Part shown: in pieces, positions 9,210-17,040 of the stretch | Numbering within the stretch: position 1 is the first letter of the stretch | Layout of the letters: every line of letters begins with the position of its first letter | From: Bacteroidota bacterium | GTDB taxonomy: Bacteria; Bacteroidota; Bacteroidia; Chitinophagales; Saprospiraceae | Length of the DNA stretch: 64,000 nt | Reading direction: 5' to 3' | NCBI GenBank assembly: GCA_030147525.1 | Contig: JASBVF010000007.1 | Span: forward strand, 1-64,000 | Made by a program: the position numbers and the translations under genes | The notes under the pieces: model-generated | The model's database searches: none | What the model saw: the letters and a program-made list of their open reading frames with translations, nothing else | What the model was told of the DNA's origin: nothing

Positions 9210-10496
9210 TTAAAACCCAAACAACCTCGGCAGCCACAAACTCAACTCCGGAATATACGTCACCAGCATCAGCGCCACCAGCATGGAAATGAACAGCGGT
9301 AGCAGCGGCCGGATAACCTTCTGAATCGACGTGCCCGCCACCCCGACACCGACGAACAGCACGGAGCCAACCGGCGGCGTACACAGCCCGATGCACAGGT
9401 TCAGCACCATCATGATACCGAAATGTGTGGGATCCATTCCGAGATTGGTGACCACCGGCAGGAAGATAGGCGTGAAAATCAGCACTGCCGGCGTCATGTC
9501 CATGAAGATGCCCACAAACAGCAGCAGCAGATTGATGATGAAAAACACCACGAATTTATTGTCGCTGATGGACAGCATCAGGTCGGTGATGTTCTGCGGG
9601 ATATTTTCATACGCCATTATCCATGACATGCTCATGGACGTGCCGATGAGCAGCATAACAATGGCGGTAGTAGAAGTTGAACTCAGGAAAATCGCAGGCA
9701 GGTCTTTCAGTTTTACTTCTTTGTAAATGAAGGTCAAAACGAGGCAGTACAACACTGCTACCGCCGCCGCTTCCGTCGCCGTGAAAATGCCTGCCACGAT
9801 GCCACCGATAACGACGATGAGCAGGAACAGGCTCGGCAGTGCGTCGATGAAAGTTTTGACGATGGTTTTCAAATTACTGCGTTCCCCGGCGGGAAATTTC
9901 CGGTACTTCGACCAAATCGCAGCGGTGGTCATCAGCAGCAGCCCGGTCAGGATTCCCGGAATGTAGCCAGCCACGAACAGCGCCGCAATGGACACCCCGC
10001 CGCTCGCCAGCGAGTACACGATGAGGATGTTGCTCGGCGGAATCACCAGCCCGGTCGTGGAGGCCGTGACGTTGACGGCGGCTGCGAATTGCGGGGAATA
10101 GCCCTCTTTCACCATCGTTTTGCCCAGCATACTGCCCAGCGCAGAAGCTGCTGCCACCGCCGAACCCGAAATAGCCCCGAACAGCATGGCGGCGATGATA
10201 TTGACGTGCGCCAGTCCGCCCGGCAGCGCCCCGACGAGCGATTTGGCAAAGGCAATGAGCCGTTTGGCGATGCCACCCTGGTTCATGATTTGCCCCGCCA
10301 GCACGAAAAACGGAATGGCCAGCAGCGAGAAGCTGTCGAGCCCCGTCGCCATGCGCTGCGCCACGGTGGTGAACGCCGGGATGGTCGGGATGCTCACCAG
10401 CATCGTGCAAATGCTGCTGATGCCAATGCTCCACGCTATCGGTACGCCGATGGCGATGAGGATGAGGAATGTGAGGACGAGGATGAGGACTTCCAT
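9210..10496 (-). CDS. dctM: TRAP transporter large permease
   Basis: 428 residues, about twelve predicted membrane segments, typical length for DctM. Conserved features include the N-terminal VLTFLILIAIGVPIAWSIGIS, IPFFVLAGQIMNQGG, GAISGSAVAAASALGSM and the C-terminal LNLCIGLCTPPVGSVLF. It moves a carboxylated substrate across the inner membrane using an ion gradient; with uronate catabolic genes on both sides the likely cargo is galacturonate, glucuronate or unsaturated oligouronates. Unusually, it is cut off from dctQ and dctP by a plus-strand toxin-antitoxin pair (10609-11264), so it needs either read-through from dctQ or its own promoter. Confidence 0.95.
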   Translation of the reverse strand: MEVLILVLTFLILIAIGVPIAWSIGISSICTMLVSIPTIPAFTTVAQRMATGLDSFSLLAIPFFVLAGQIMNQGGIAKRLIAFAKSLVGALPGGLAHVNIIAAMLFGAISGSAVAAASALGSMLGKTMVKEGYSPQFAAAVNVTASTTGLVIPPSNILIVYSLASGGVSIAALFVAGYIPGILTGLLLMTTAAIWSKYRKFPAGERSNLKTIVKTFIDALPSLFLLIVVIGGIVAGIFTATEAAAVAVLYCLVLTFIYKEVKLKDLPAIFLSSTSTTAIVMLLIGTSMSMSWIMAYENIPQNITDLMLSISDNKFVVFFIINLLLLFVGIFMDMTPAVLIFTPIFLPVVTNLGMDPTHFGIMMVLNLCIGLCTPPVGSVLFVGVGVAGTSIQKVIRPLLPLFISMLVALMLVTYIPELSLWLPRLFGF

Positions 10497-10585
10497 GTAT
10501 TACGTTTATGATTTTATCAAAAGGCCAGTAAAGGCCGTCTTTTCATTACAGTGTTTTTTATGGTAAATTTGTGAGGCTCAACGAG

Positions 10586-10593
10586 TATTTTTG
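10586..10593 (+). promoter_or_regulatory. TATTTTTG box before the second toxin-antitoxin pair
   Basis: TATTTTTG matches the Bacteroidota -7 pattern TAnnTTTG and lies 15 bases before the antitoxin ATG. The sequence after it is very similar to that before the MNT gene at 14753 (both run into AAACCATG). A second TAnnTTTG match, TAAATTTG, is at 10564-10571. I see no TTG at the ideal distance for the first box. Confidence 0.55.
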
Positions 10594-10608
10594 TCAAAAT
10601 TTCAAACC

Positions 10609-10875
10609 ATGCAAATCATCATCGAAGTCAAAAACCATAATGTTTTCAAGCGCCTGCTCGAGTTGCTGAAAGTGACCGATTGGCTCGGAGGCATCCGCAT
10701 CTGGAAGAAAGAGAACGAGCAATCCAAAAAAGAACTTGTATTTGACTCGCTCCCTGTTTCAACAACCCCTCCATCTGAAACCCCGGTTGACTACCGTGAA
10801 TTCTGGGCCTGCATCCAACCTCAAATGGGCATTGAAACCGTTGACCGTTTGATAGCAGAAATGCGAGAAGACTAA
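10609..10875 (+). CDS. Putative antitoxin of the second PIN-toxin pair
   Basis: 88 residues from the ATG at 10609. The N-terminus (MQIIIEVKN then a leucine-rich helix LLELLKVTDWL) resembles the start of the antitoxin at 1226, and the C-terminus (about GIETVDRLIAEMRED) again ends in an acidic helix suited to toxin binding. The middle is basic and proline-rich. No recognised DNA-binding fold. It ends two bases before the toxin ATG. Assigned as antitoxin by position and by likeness to the first pair. Confidence 0.6.
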   Translation: MQIIIEVKNHNVFKRLLELLKVTDWLGGIRIWKKENEQSKKELVFDSLPVSTTPPSETPVDYREFWACIQPQMGIETVDRLIAEMRED

Positions 10876-10877
10876 CC

Positions 10878-11264
10878 ATGCAATACATCCTCGATACCAA
10901 CACTGTGATTTATTACCTCGATGGTACGCTTCCCCAAAATGGTTTCTCATTCGTGTTGAATGCCCTTCAAAACAGAGAATGTGCATTGTCAGTTATCTCC
11001 AAGATTGAAACTTTGGGCTTTCAATTCCCTACCGTTTCCGCAGAGCAAAAGGCTGAGAAATTTGTCTTGAGCCTACCCATTTTTCAACTTACTGATGATG
11101 TTGTCAACAAGACCATTGAAATCAGAAAACTCCGGAAAATCAAAGTTGCAGATGCTATTATTTCTGCTACATCTATCATTCATGGATTGACTTTGATTTC
11201 TCGAAATGAAAAAGATTTCAAAGGATTACCGGGGCTGAACATTATCAACCCCTTTACGCTTTGA
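10878..11264 (+). CDS. PIN-domain ribonuclease toxin (VapC-like)
   Basis: 128 residues with all PIN acidic residues: ILDTNTVIYYL at the start, glutamate in SKIETLG, aspartate in VADAIISAT and RNEKDF near the end. It is clearly related to the toxin at 1432 along its full length. The stop codon is one base away from the end of the convergent dctQ gene (11266), leaving no room for a terminator between them. The pair is therefore embedded inside the TRAP transporter gene set on the opposite strand. Confidence 0.85.
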   Translation: MQYILDTNTVIYYLDGTLPQNGFSFVLNALQNRECALSVISKIETLGFQFPTVSAEQKAEKFVLSLPIFQLTDDVVNKTIEIRKLRKIKVADAIISATSIIHGLTLISRNEKDFKGLPGLNIINPFTL

Positions 11265-11265
11265 A

Positions 11266-11730
11266 CTAAGCCTTCAACTCCATCCTCCTCAACTCATATA
11301 CCTTATAATACACCACCAGCAACCCACTCAGCGGCACCACAGCATACACCAGATACATCGGTATCCGCAGCGCCGCCGATAGCTGCCCCAGCACCTGTGT
11401 GATATACATCAGCCGGAAGCCGCCAATCACCATCACCGTCAGCGCAAAAAGGATGATAACGATGTTGATGAAAATGAAAAGCCGCCGCTGGCCTGTTTCA
11501 CCCAGTTTCGGCATCAGCAGGTCAATGGACAGGTGCATCCGCTGGCCGGAGGCATATGCTGCGCCGAGGATGCCAATCCAAATCAGCAGGAACCGGGCAA
11601 GTTCCTCCGACCAGTCCGCCTGACTGCCGAGGGCATAGCGGGTGAGCACGCCCCACAACACGTCGAGCGTCATGGCGGCCATGAGGAAAATGAGGATGTA
11701 GCTGAGGTATTTGTCGATTGTTGATTTCAT
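11266..11730 (-). CDS. dctQ: TRAP transporter small permease
   Basis: 154 residues with four predicted membrane helices, as usual for DctQ. The conserved WSEELARFLLIWIGILGAAYA segment in the first half and YLVYAVVPLSGLL near the end are typical. It forms the membrane part of the uronate TRAP transporter with DctM. The dctP gene is 81 bases upstream, separated by an AATGAGAG-type inverted repeat; dctM is downstream, beyond the toxin-antitoxin insertion. Confidence 0.92.
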   Translation of the reverse strand: MKSTIDKYLSYILIFLMAAMTLDVLWGVLTRYALGSQADWSEELARFLLIWIGILGAAYASGQRMHLSIDLLMPKLGETGQRRLFIFINIVIILFALTVMVIGGFRLMYITQVLGQLSAALRIPMYLVYAVVPLSGLLVVYYKVYELRRMELKA

Positions 11731-11734
11731 AATT

Positions 11735-11817
11735 CAATGAGTGAATGAGAGAATGAGAGAATGAGAGAATGGTGGGACTGAATTCACTCATTCTCTCATT
11801 CCTTCATTCTCTCATTG
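11735..11817. repeat. Inverted repeat, AATGAGAG family (copy 1)
   Basis: Arms 11735-11770 and 11782-11817 pair over 32 of 36 bases. The arms consist of GAATGAGA-like words. The right arm is 35 of 36 identical to the arm at 37733-37768, 26 kb away, so both belong to one repeat family. The right arm overlaps the end of dctP and supplies its stop codon and last glutamine codon. Confidence 0.85.
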
Positions 11818-12783
11818 TACCGCCTGTATTTCCTGAATCAACTGGTACTTTTCAGGCTGATTTTTATAGTCTTCAAAAAGGGATTTTGTTTTTTCGGCGA
11901 AGAGCGATTTATCGGGGATGATGATTTCCACCCCGGCGGCTTTCACCGAATCGAGAGCGGCCTGTTCGGCTTCCTGCCAGAGTTTCCGTTCGTAAACTTT
12001 CGCTTCATCGGCGGCTTCCTGCAGCCACTGCTGCTCCTGTTCGGTCAGCCGGTTCCAGGCGACGGTGCCGATGACGAGGATGTCGGGCACAGCCGTGTGC
12101 TCGTTGAGCGTGTAGTATTTGCAAACTTCGTAATGCCGGGAAGTGTAAAAACTTGGCGGGTTGTTTTCCGCCCCATCCACGACGCCCTGCTGAAGGGCAG
12201 TGTACAATTCACCCCATGAAATGGGCGTTGGCGCACCACCCAAGGCACGCACGAGGTTCATCGCCGTGACACTTTCCTGCACCCTGATTTTTTTACCGTT
12301 CAAATCTTCCGGCGTTCGAACGGGGGTTTTGCTATAAAAAGAGCGATAACCCGCATCGAAGTAAGTCAGGCCACGGAGCCAGTATTTTTCGCTTTGCAGC
12401 AGCATTTTTTTGCCCACTTCGCCGTCGAGTACCCGGTAGGAATGCTCCCGGTCCCGGAAGATGTAAGGCAGGCTGAGCACCTGAATATTCGGCGCAAAAT
12501 TCTCCATCACCGCCGCCGAGACCTTGGTCATGCCGAGGCTGCCGATTTGCAGTAGTTCGAGGCATTGGCGCTCGGTACCGAGTTGCTGGCTGGGGTAGAT
12601 TTCAATTTGAAATTTACCATTGGATTTCTCTGCCACGCTTTTTGCCATGAACTCCATGCCCTTGTGGACGGGGTGCTGGGTGTCCAGCCCGTGGGCGAGT
12701 TTCAGGTAGGTGGTATCTGAAATTTCGGTGCAGCCTGACCAAAAAATCAGTAAGGTAAATAATAAGGCTTGTCCATATTTCAT
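11812..12783 (-). CDS. dctP: TRAP transporter substrate-binding protein
   Basis: 323 residues. The N-terminus (MKYGQALLFTLLIFWSGC) looks like a lipoprotein signal with cysteine at 18, which would tether the binding protein to a membrane. The mature part has the DctP pattern: HGLDTQHPVHKGMEFMAK, GSLGMTKVSAAVMENF, the conserved arginine in KKIRVQES, and GVVDGAENNPPSFYTSRHYEV. It captures the substrate for DctQM, probably a uronate. The C-terminal stop lies in a repeat arm. Confidence 0.93.
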   Translation of the reverse strand: MKYGQALLFTLLIFWSGCTEISDTTYLKLAHGLDTQHPVHKGMEFMAKSVAEKSNGKFQIEIYPSQQLGTERQCLELLQIGSLGMTKVSAAVMENFAPNIQVLSLPYIFRDREHSYRVLDGEVGKKMLLQSEKYWLRGLTYFDAGYRSFYSKTPVRTPEDLNGKKIRVQESVTAMNLVRALGGAPTPISWGELYTALQQGVVDGAENNPPSFYTSRHYEVCKYYTLNEHTAVPDILVIGTVAWNRLTEQEQQWLQEAADEAKVYERKLWQEAEQAALDSVKAAGVEIIIPDKSLFAEKTKSLFEDYKNQPEKYQLIQEIQAVQ

Positions 12784-12810
12784 GATAAAATATTATTCCT
12801 TCAAATGCCC

Positions 12811-12918
12811 CTGCCTTGTCATTGCCGCAGGCAACCTGCAACGTCATGAAGGCTGCTAAAAGTGCCCTCTTGGCTGCCCTAGTGGCTCAGCAGGTTGCCT
12901 GCGGCAATGACAAGGCAG
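12811..12918. repeat. Perfect 29-base inverted repeat
   Basis: Arms 12811-12839 and 12890-12918 are perfect reverse complements over 29 bases with a 50-base loop. It occupies the gap between the KDPG aldolase and dctP genes. There is no T-tract, so it is not a simple intrinsic terminator. Another perfect 29-base pair with unrelated sequence is at 46493-46578. Confidence 0.9.
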
Positions 12919-12926
12919 CATTTTGT

Positions 12927-13595
12927 TTATTTCCGCAAAGACTTGATGAGTGCCAATGTATCATGAATCCGGTTCTCCAACACATCAAAAGTCCCGTTTT
13001 TCAAAATATCCGAAGAAATCATCTGCGACCCCATGCCCACGCAGGTCACGCCCGCATCGAACCAGCCCTTCAGGTTTTTTTCATCGGGTGAAACGCCGCC
13101 CGTCGGCATGATGCTCGTCCACGGCTGTGGGCCTTTGATGTTTTTCACAAAATCTGGCCCGTAGGTGCCGCCGGGGAATAGCTTGACGATTTCGCAGCCC
13201 AGTTCCTCCGCCCGGCAGATTTCTGTGAGCGAGCCGCAGCCCGGTGACCACAACACCTTACGGCGGTTGCAGACGACTGCGATGTCCTCCCGCAATACAG
13301 GCGTCACTACGAAAGCGGCGCCGAGTTGCATGTACAGCCCCGCCGTGCCGGCATCGGTGACGGAGCCAACGCCCATCATCATTTCCGGGAGTTCTTTTGC
13401 GCAAAACTTGTTCAGCTCGCCGAATACCTCGTGGGCAAAATCGCCACGGTTGGTGAACTCAAGCAGGCGTGCGCCGCCCCGGTAGCAGGCAGTCAGCACT
13501 TTTTTGCCCAACTCCACATCGGCGTGGTAAAAGAGCGGGACCATGCCTTGCTCGGCCATTTTTTGGGCGACTTGTATTCTTGTAAATCTTGCCAT
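12927..13595 (-). CDS. eda: KDPG/KHG aldolase
   Basis: 222 residues, usual length. Cleaves 2-keto-3-deoxy-6-phosphogluconate to pyruvate and glyceraldehyde-3-phosphate, the last step of the uronate route. Motifs: MGVGSVTDAGTA, FVVTPVLRED and the Schiff-base lysine in CEIVKLFPGG, then IMPTGGVSPDE and CVGMGSQM. It lies directly downstream of the KDG kinase gene with a 90-base gap filled by an inverted repeat, consistent with one transcript. Confidence 0.95.
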   Translation of the reverse strand: MARFTRIQVAQKMAEQGMVPLFYHADVELGKKVLTACYRGGARLLEFTNRGDFAHEVFGELNKFCAKELPEMMMGVGSVTDAGTAGLYMQLGAAFVVTPVLREDIAVVCNRRKVLWSPGCGSLTEICRAEELGCEIVKLFPGGTYGPDFVKNIKGPQPWTSIMPTGGVSPDEKNLKGWFDAGVTCVGMGSQMISSDILKNGTFDVLENRIHDTLALIKSLRK

Positions 13596-13600
13596 TGTTG

Positions 13601-13680
13601 GTGAATTAGTAAATTGGTGAATTGGTAAATTAGTCAGGACATCCAGCCCAATTTACCAATTCACTAATTTACCAGTTTAC
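13601..13680. repeat. Inverted repeat of GTAAATT/GTGAATT words
   Basis: Arms 13601-13631 and 13650-13680 pair over 27 of 31 bases. Each arm is a tandem series of 7-8-base words (GTGAATTA, GTAAATTG). It lies between kdgK and eda. Confidence 0.75.
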
Positions 13681-13685
13681 TAAAA

Positions 13686-14723
13686 TTATCTGCTTACCCT
13701 CCCGCTCGCATCCCCACCCATCAGCGTCTCCACTTCCTTCACGGTCACCAGATTCGCATCGCCGTAAATCGTATGCTTCAGGCAGGATGCTGCCACGGCG
13801 AAATTCAGCGCCTTCTGGTTATCGTCCGGCCATTTCACCAGACCGTAAATCAGGCCGCCCATGAAGCTGTCGCCGCCGCCGACCCGGTCCACGATGTGGG
13901 TGATGTCGTAGGTGGGCGCTTCGTATAACGTTTTGCCATCCCAGAGCACGCCCGACCATGTGTTGTGGCTGGCGCTGATGCTGCCCCGCAGGGTGGTGAT
14001 AACCTTCTTCGCACGGGGGAACATTTTCATCAACTGCTGCAAAACGGAGCGGTACGACTGCGCATCCACGGAGTGGCCCTGTGTCACATCCACGCCTTCC
14101 GGGTGGAGGCCGAAGTGCTTTTCAGCGTCTTCCTCGTTACCAAGGATTACATCGCAACCCTCCACGAGGGCGGGCATGATGTCGCCGGGTTTCTTGCCGT
14201 ATTTCCAGAGGTTTTTGCGGTAGTTCAGGTCGGTGGAAACTGTGACGCCGAGGCGGTTGGCGGCCTTCACGGCTTCGAGGCAGGCATCAGCAGCGCCCTG
14301 CGAGATGGCGGGCGTAATGCCTGTCCAGTGAAACCACTGGGCGTCTTTGAACACCTCGTCCCAGTCAATCATCCCGGCCTGAATGCTGGCCATGCCAGAG
14401 TGTGCCCGGTCGTACACGACCTTGCTGCCCCGGCTCACGGCGCCCATCTCGAGGAAATAAATCCCGAGCCGCTCGCCGCCCCGTGCCACGAAGCTGGTGC
14501 CGACGTTGCGCTTTCGCATCTCCATGAGGGCGCACTCGCCGATGTCGTTGTCCGGCAGGCGGGTGACGAACTCAACGGGCAGGCCGTAGTTGGCGAGGGA
14601 AACGGCGACGTTGCTTTCGCCGCCGCCATAAACTACATCGAACTGGCCCGCCTGTGAAAACCGTTGGAAACCGGGCGGTGTGAGGCGGAGCATGATTTCA
14701 CCGAAGGTGACTATTTTCTTCAT
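13686..14723 (-). CDS. kdgK: 2-keto-3-deoxygluconate kinase (PfkB family)
   Basis: 345 residues. Phosphorylates KDG to KDPG in the cytoplasm, the meeting point of the galacturonate, glucuronate and unsaturated-uronate routes in this window. PfkB signatures: N-terminal FGEIMLRLTPPG, GGGESNVAVSLANYG, and the catalytic DRVGGGDSFMGGLIYGL near the C-terminus. The start is only 29 bases from the ATG of the plus-strand MNT gene, which carries its own TATTTTTG box, so a separate kdgK promoter would have to lie inside the toxin-antitoxin genes. Confidence 0.92.
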   Translation of the reverse strand: MKKIVTFGEIMLRLTPPGFQRFSQAGQFDVVYGGGESNVAVSLANYGLPVEFVTRLPDNDIGECALMEMRKRNVGTSFVARGGERLGIYFLEMGAVSRGSKVVYDRAHSGMASIQAGMIDWDEVFKDAQWFHWTGITPAISQGAADACLEAVKAANRLGVTVSTDLNYRKNLWKYGKKPGDIMPALVEGCDVILGNEEDAEKHFGLHPEGVDVTQGHSVDAQSYRSVLQQLMKMFPRAKKVITTLRGSISASHNTWSGVLWDGKTLYEAPTYDITHIVDRVGGGDSFMGGLIYGLVKWPDDNQKALNFAVAASCLKHTIYGDANLVTVKEVETLMGGDASGRVSR

Positions 14724-14730
14724 TAATGCG

Positions 14731-14738
14731 TATTTTTG
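14731..14738 (+). promoter_or_regulatory. TATTTTTG box before the MNT-HEPN pair
   Basis: TATTTTTG lies 14 bases before the MNT ATG. It matches TAnnTTTG and the surrounding bases resemble those at 10586-10611. It falls eight bases before the divergent kdgK start codon. No clear TTG at the ideal -33 distance. Confidence 0.5.
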
Positions 14739-14752
14739 TAAAAATTTAAACC

Positions 14753-15103
14753 ATGATTACCAAATCTCAAATTGACGAAGTCGTTCAGGCGATTGTCGAG
14801 AACTACCAACCGGAGAAAGTTATTCTTTTCGGTTCGTATGCCTCCGGTACCGCCCGTGAGGACAGCGATTTGGATTTGGCAGTTATCAAGAAAACTTCCA
14901 AGCCTTACTTCAAGCGTGGCGGCGAAGTCCGCATGGCTATTCGCAAAGCCGGTCAAATCCATTTTTTTTCAAAAGACATCCTGGTCTTTACCCCAGATGA
15001 AATGGCCAATCAAAAGGACGACCGCTATTCCATTATCCATGAAATTTTAACCACAGGCAAAACTTTGTATGACCGCTCAAAATCCGCAGGACTGGGTAAC
15101 TAA
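14753..15103 (+). CDS. MNT-type nucleotidyltransferase antitoxin
   Basis: 116 residues, a minimal nucleotidyltransferase. The catalytic signature GS-x10-DxD is complete (GSYASGTAREDSDLDLAV near 27-44). In known MNT-HEPN modules this enzyme adenylylates and so silences the HEPN toxin. The gene overlaps the HEPN gene by 35 bases, indicating tight coupling. It is divergent from kdgK with only 29 bases between start codons. Confidence 0.85.
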   Translation: MITKSQIDEVVQAIVENYQPEKVILFGSYASGTAREDSDLDLAVIKKTSKPYFKRGGEVRMAIRKAGQIHFFSKDILVFTPDEMANQKDDRYSIIHEILTTGKTLYDRSKSAGLGN

Positions 15104-15449
15104 AGCCGAGCGGGACCTTGAGCTTGCCCGTGACGCATTCCAATTGAACAAGGATTATTGGGATTTAATCTGCTATCATTGTCAGCAGGCGACCGAGAAG
15201 TTTTTCAAAGCCTATCTCATTCATCATCAAATCGTTTTTCCCCGCACACACGACCTTGAATTACTGCTCAACCTGATAGCTCAAAAAGAATCGTTGCCTC
15301 CTGATTTTATCCAAAATGCATTGGCTATCAATGATTACAGCGTTCAGGTACGGTATCCCGGTTTTCCTTATGAACCCAGCGATACCGAAGCAGCCGAAGC
15401 CATTCAAATAGCAGAAAGATTCCGGACATTCATCCTTTCAAAAATCTGA
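15069..15449 (+). CDS. HEPN-domain protein, partner of MNT
   Basis: 126 residues, PF05168-like: helix with LICYHCQQATEKFFKAYLIHH, the RTHDLELLL motif and the C-terminal VRYPGFPYEP segment. I do not find an R-x4-6-H ribonuclease motif anywhere in the protein, so if it is a toxin it either uses another site or has lost the usual one. The stop codon is 11 bases from the 3' end of the convergent uxaC gene. Confidence 0.8.
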   Translation: MTAQNPQDWVTKAERDLELARDAFQLNKDYWDLICYHCQQATEKFFKAYLIHHQIVFPRTHDLELLLNLIAQKESLPPDFIQNALAINDYSVQVRYPGFPYEPSDTEAAEAIQIAERFRTFILSKI

Positions 15450-15460
15450 ATACATTTATT

Positions 15461-16864
15461 TCAAAACCCGAAATACCCTTTCGCATTCCGGTAGCAAATA
15501 TCCTCCACTATCCCCCCCAGCCACTTCGTATCATCCGGCAACTCGCCGTTATGCACATCCCTTCCAATCAAATTGCACAGTAACCGCCGGAAATACTCAT
15601 GCCGTGGGAACGACAGGAAACTCCGGCTGTCCGTCAGCATACCGATGAAGCAACTCAGCAGGCCCATGTTCGACAGGGCGTTCAATTGCTTTTCCATGCC
15701 GTCCTTCTGGTCGAGGAACCACCAGGCGGAGCCGAACTGCATCTTGCCACGGGTCGAGCCGTCGTTGAAATTGCCTATCATCGTGGCCATGACCTCATTG
15801 TCACGGGGGTTGAGGTTGTATAAAATCGTCTTTGCCAGTTTGTCTTCCGTGTCGAGGCGGTTTAAGAATTTCGAAAGCGCCGCCGCCTGTTCCCAATCGC
15901 CGATGCTGTCGAAGCCCGTGTCGGGGCCGAGCTGTCGCATCATGCGGGAGCTGTTGTTGCGAAGGGCGCCAAGGTGAAATTGCTGCACCCAACCCTTCTC
16001 GGCATACATACAGCCGAGGTGGTAGAGCATGGCGGACATGAACTTCCTGGCCTCTTCCGGCGTGACGGGCAGACCTGCCATCCGCTTTTTGAAAATGGCG
16101 TTGGCCTCGTGTCCGGTAAACTCTTCTGCGTAAACCTGTTCCAGCCCGTGGTCTGAGAGCTTGCAGCCGTTTTTATCAAAATAATCCGCCCGGTTTTGCA
16201 AGGCTTCCAGCAAATCATCGAACGATTGGATGTCGATGTCGGCTACCTCGCCGAGCTTTTGGATGTAGGCCGGGAAGCTTTCTTTTTCGATTAAAATAGC
16301 CTTGTCGGGACGGAAAGCCGGTAGCATCTTAATGTCCATTCCCTCCTGTTTCACCTGCTGGTGAAAGCGCAAATCATCCACCGGGTCGTCCGTCGAGCAG
16401 ACGACTTCCACGTTCATTTTACGGAGCAGGTTGCGGGTGCTGTAAGCGTCCGTGTTCAGCAGTTCGCTGCACTGGTTATAAATTTTTTCAGCCGTTTTTG
16501 GGGTGAGCAAATCCGTGATGCCGAAGTAGCGCTTCAGCTCCAGATGCGTCCAGTGGAACAGCGGGTTGCGGATGGTGAAAGGCACCGTCTCCGCCCATTT
16601 TTGGAATTTTTCAAAATCGGTAGCATCGCCGGTGATGTAGCGCTCCGGCACGCCCATCGTGCGCATAGCCCGCCACTTGTAGTGGTCGCCGTTGAGCCAA
16701 ACGGCGGTCAGGTTGGCGAATTTTTTATTGGATGCAATCTCGTCAGGCGGCAGGTGGTTGTGGTAATCAATGATGGGCTGCCTGGCGGCATACTCATGGT
16801 AGAGGATTTCCGCCGTGCGGTTTTCCAAAAGAAAATTATCGTCGAGAAAGGGTTTGATATTCAT
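15461..16864 (-). CDS. uxaC: Glucuronate/galacturonate isomerase
   Basis: 467 residues, normal length. Converts D-galacturonate to tagaturonate and D-glucuronate to fructuronate, feeding UxaB and the SDR mannonate oxidoreductase respectively. The amidohydrolase-type metal site is visible in IIDYHNHLPPDEI near the start; further family motifs are HWTHLELKRYFGI, VEVVCSTDDPVDDL, and SFLSFPRHEYFRRLLCNLIG near the end. The upstream gap (16865-17040) holds no gene and presumably the promoter; I could not find a clean TAnnTTTG box in it. Confidence 0.95.
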   Translation of the reverse strand: MNIKPFLDDNFLLENRTAEILYHEYAARQPIIDYHNHLPPDEIASNKKFANLTAVWLNGDHYKWRAMRTMGVPERYITGDATDFEKFQKWAETVPFTIRNPLFHWTHLELKRYFGITDLLTPKTAEKIYNQCSELLNTDAYSTRNLLRKMNVEVVCSTDDPVDDLRFHQQVKQEGMDIKMLPAFRPDKAILIEKESFPAYIQKLGEVADIDIQSFDDLLEALQNRADYFDKNGCKLSDHGLEQVYAEEFTGHEANAIFKKRMAGLPVTPEEARKFMSAMLYHLGCMYAEKGWVQQFHLGALRNNSSRMMRQLGPDTGFDSIGDWEQAAALSKFLNRLDTEDKLAKTILYNLNPRDNEVMATMIGNFNDGSTRGKMQFGSAWWFLDQKDGMEKQLNALSNMGLLSCFIGMLTDSRSFLSFPRHEYFRRLLCNLIGRDVHNGELPDDTKWLGGIVEDICYRNAKGYFGF

Positions 16865-17040
16865 AATGTATTACCTGTTATCGGGGCGCAAGGTCTTGTA
16901 AGTTAGCGGATTGGAGTATTCAAAAATCAACATTTACCCTGTCTGTTTTAACATTTTTGTATTCCTTCAGGAAAAAATGTGTTGATGGCTAATTTAAAAA
17001 ATCAGAACCTTACACCGCCTTGACATCCAGCGCACTCATT

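Noticed and set aside
14753-15449. MNT-HEPN genes as an abortive-infection island with phage genes
   Set aside because: No integrase, phage or restriction gene lies near; only metabolic genes surround it.
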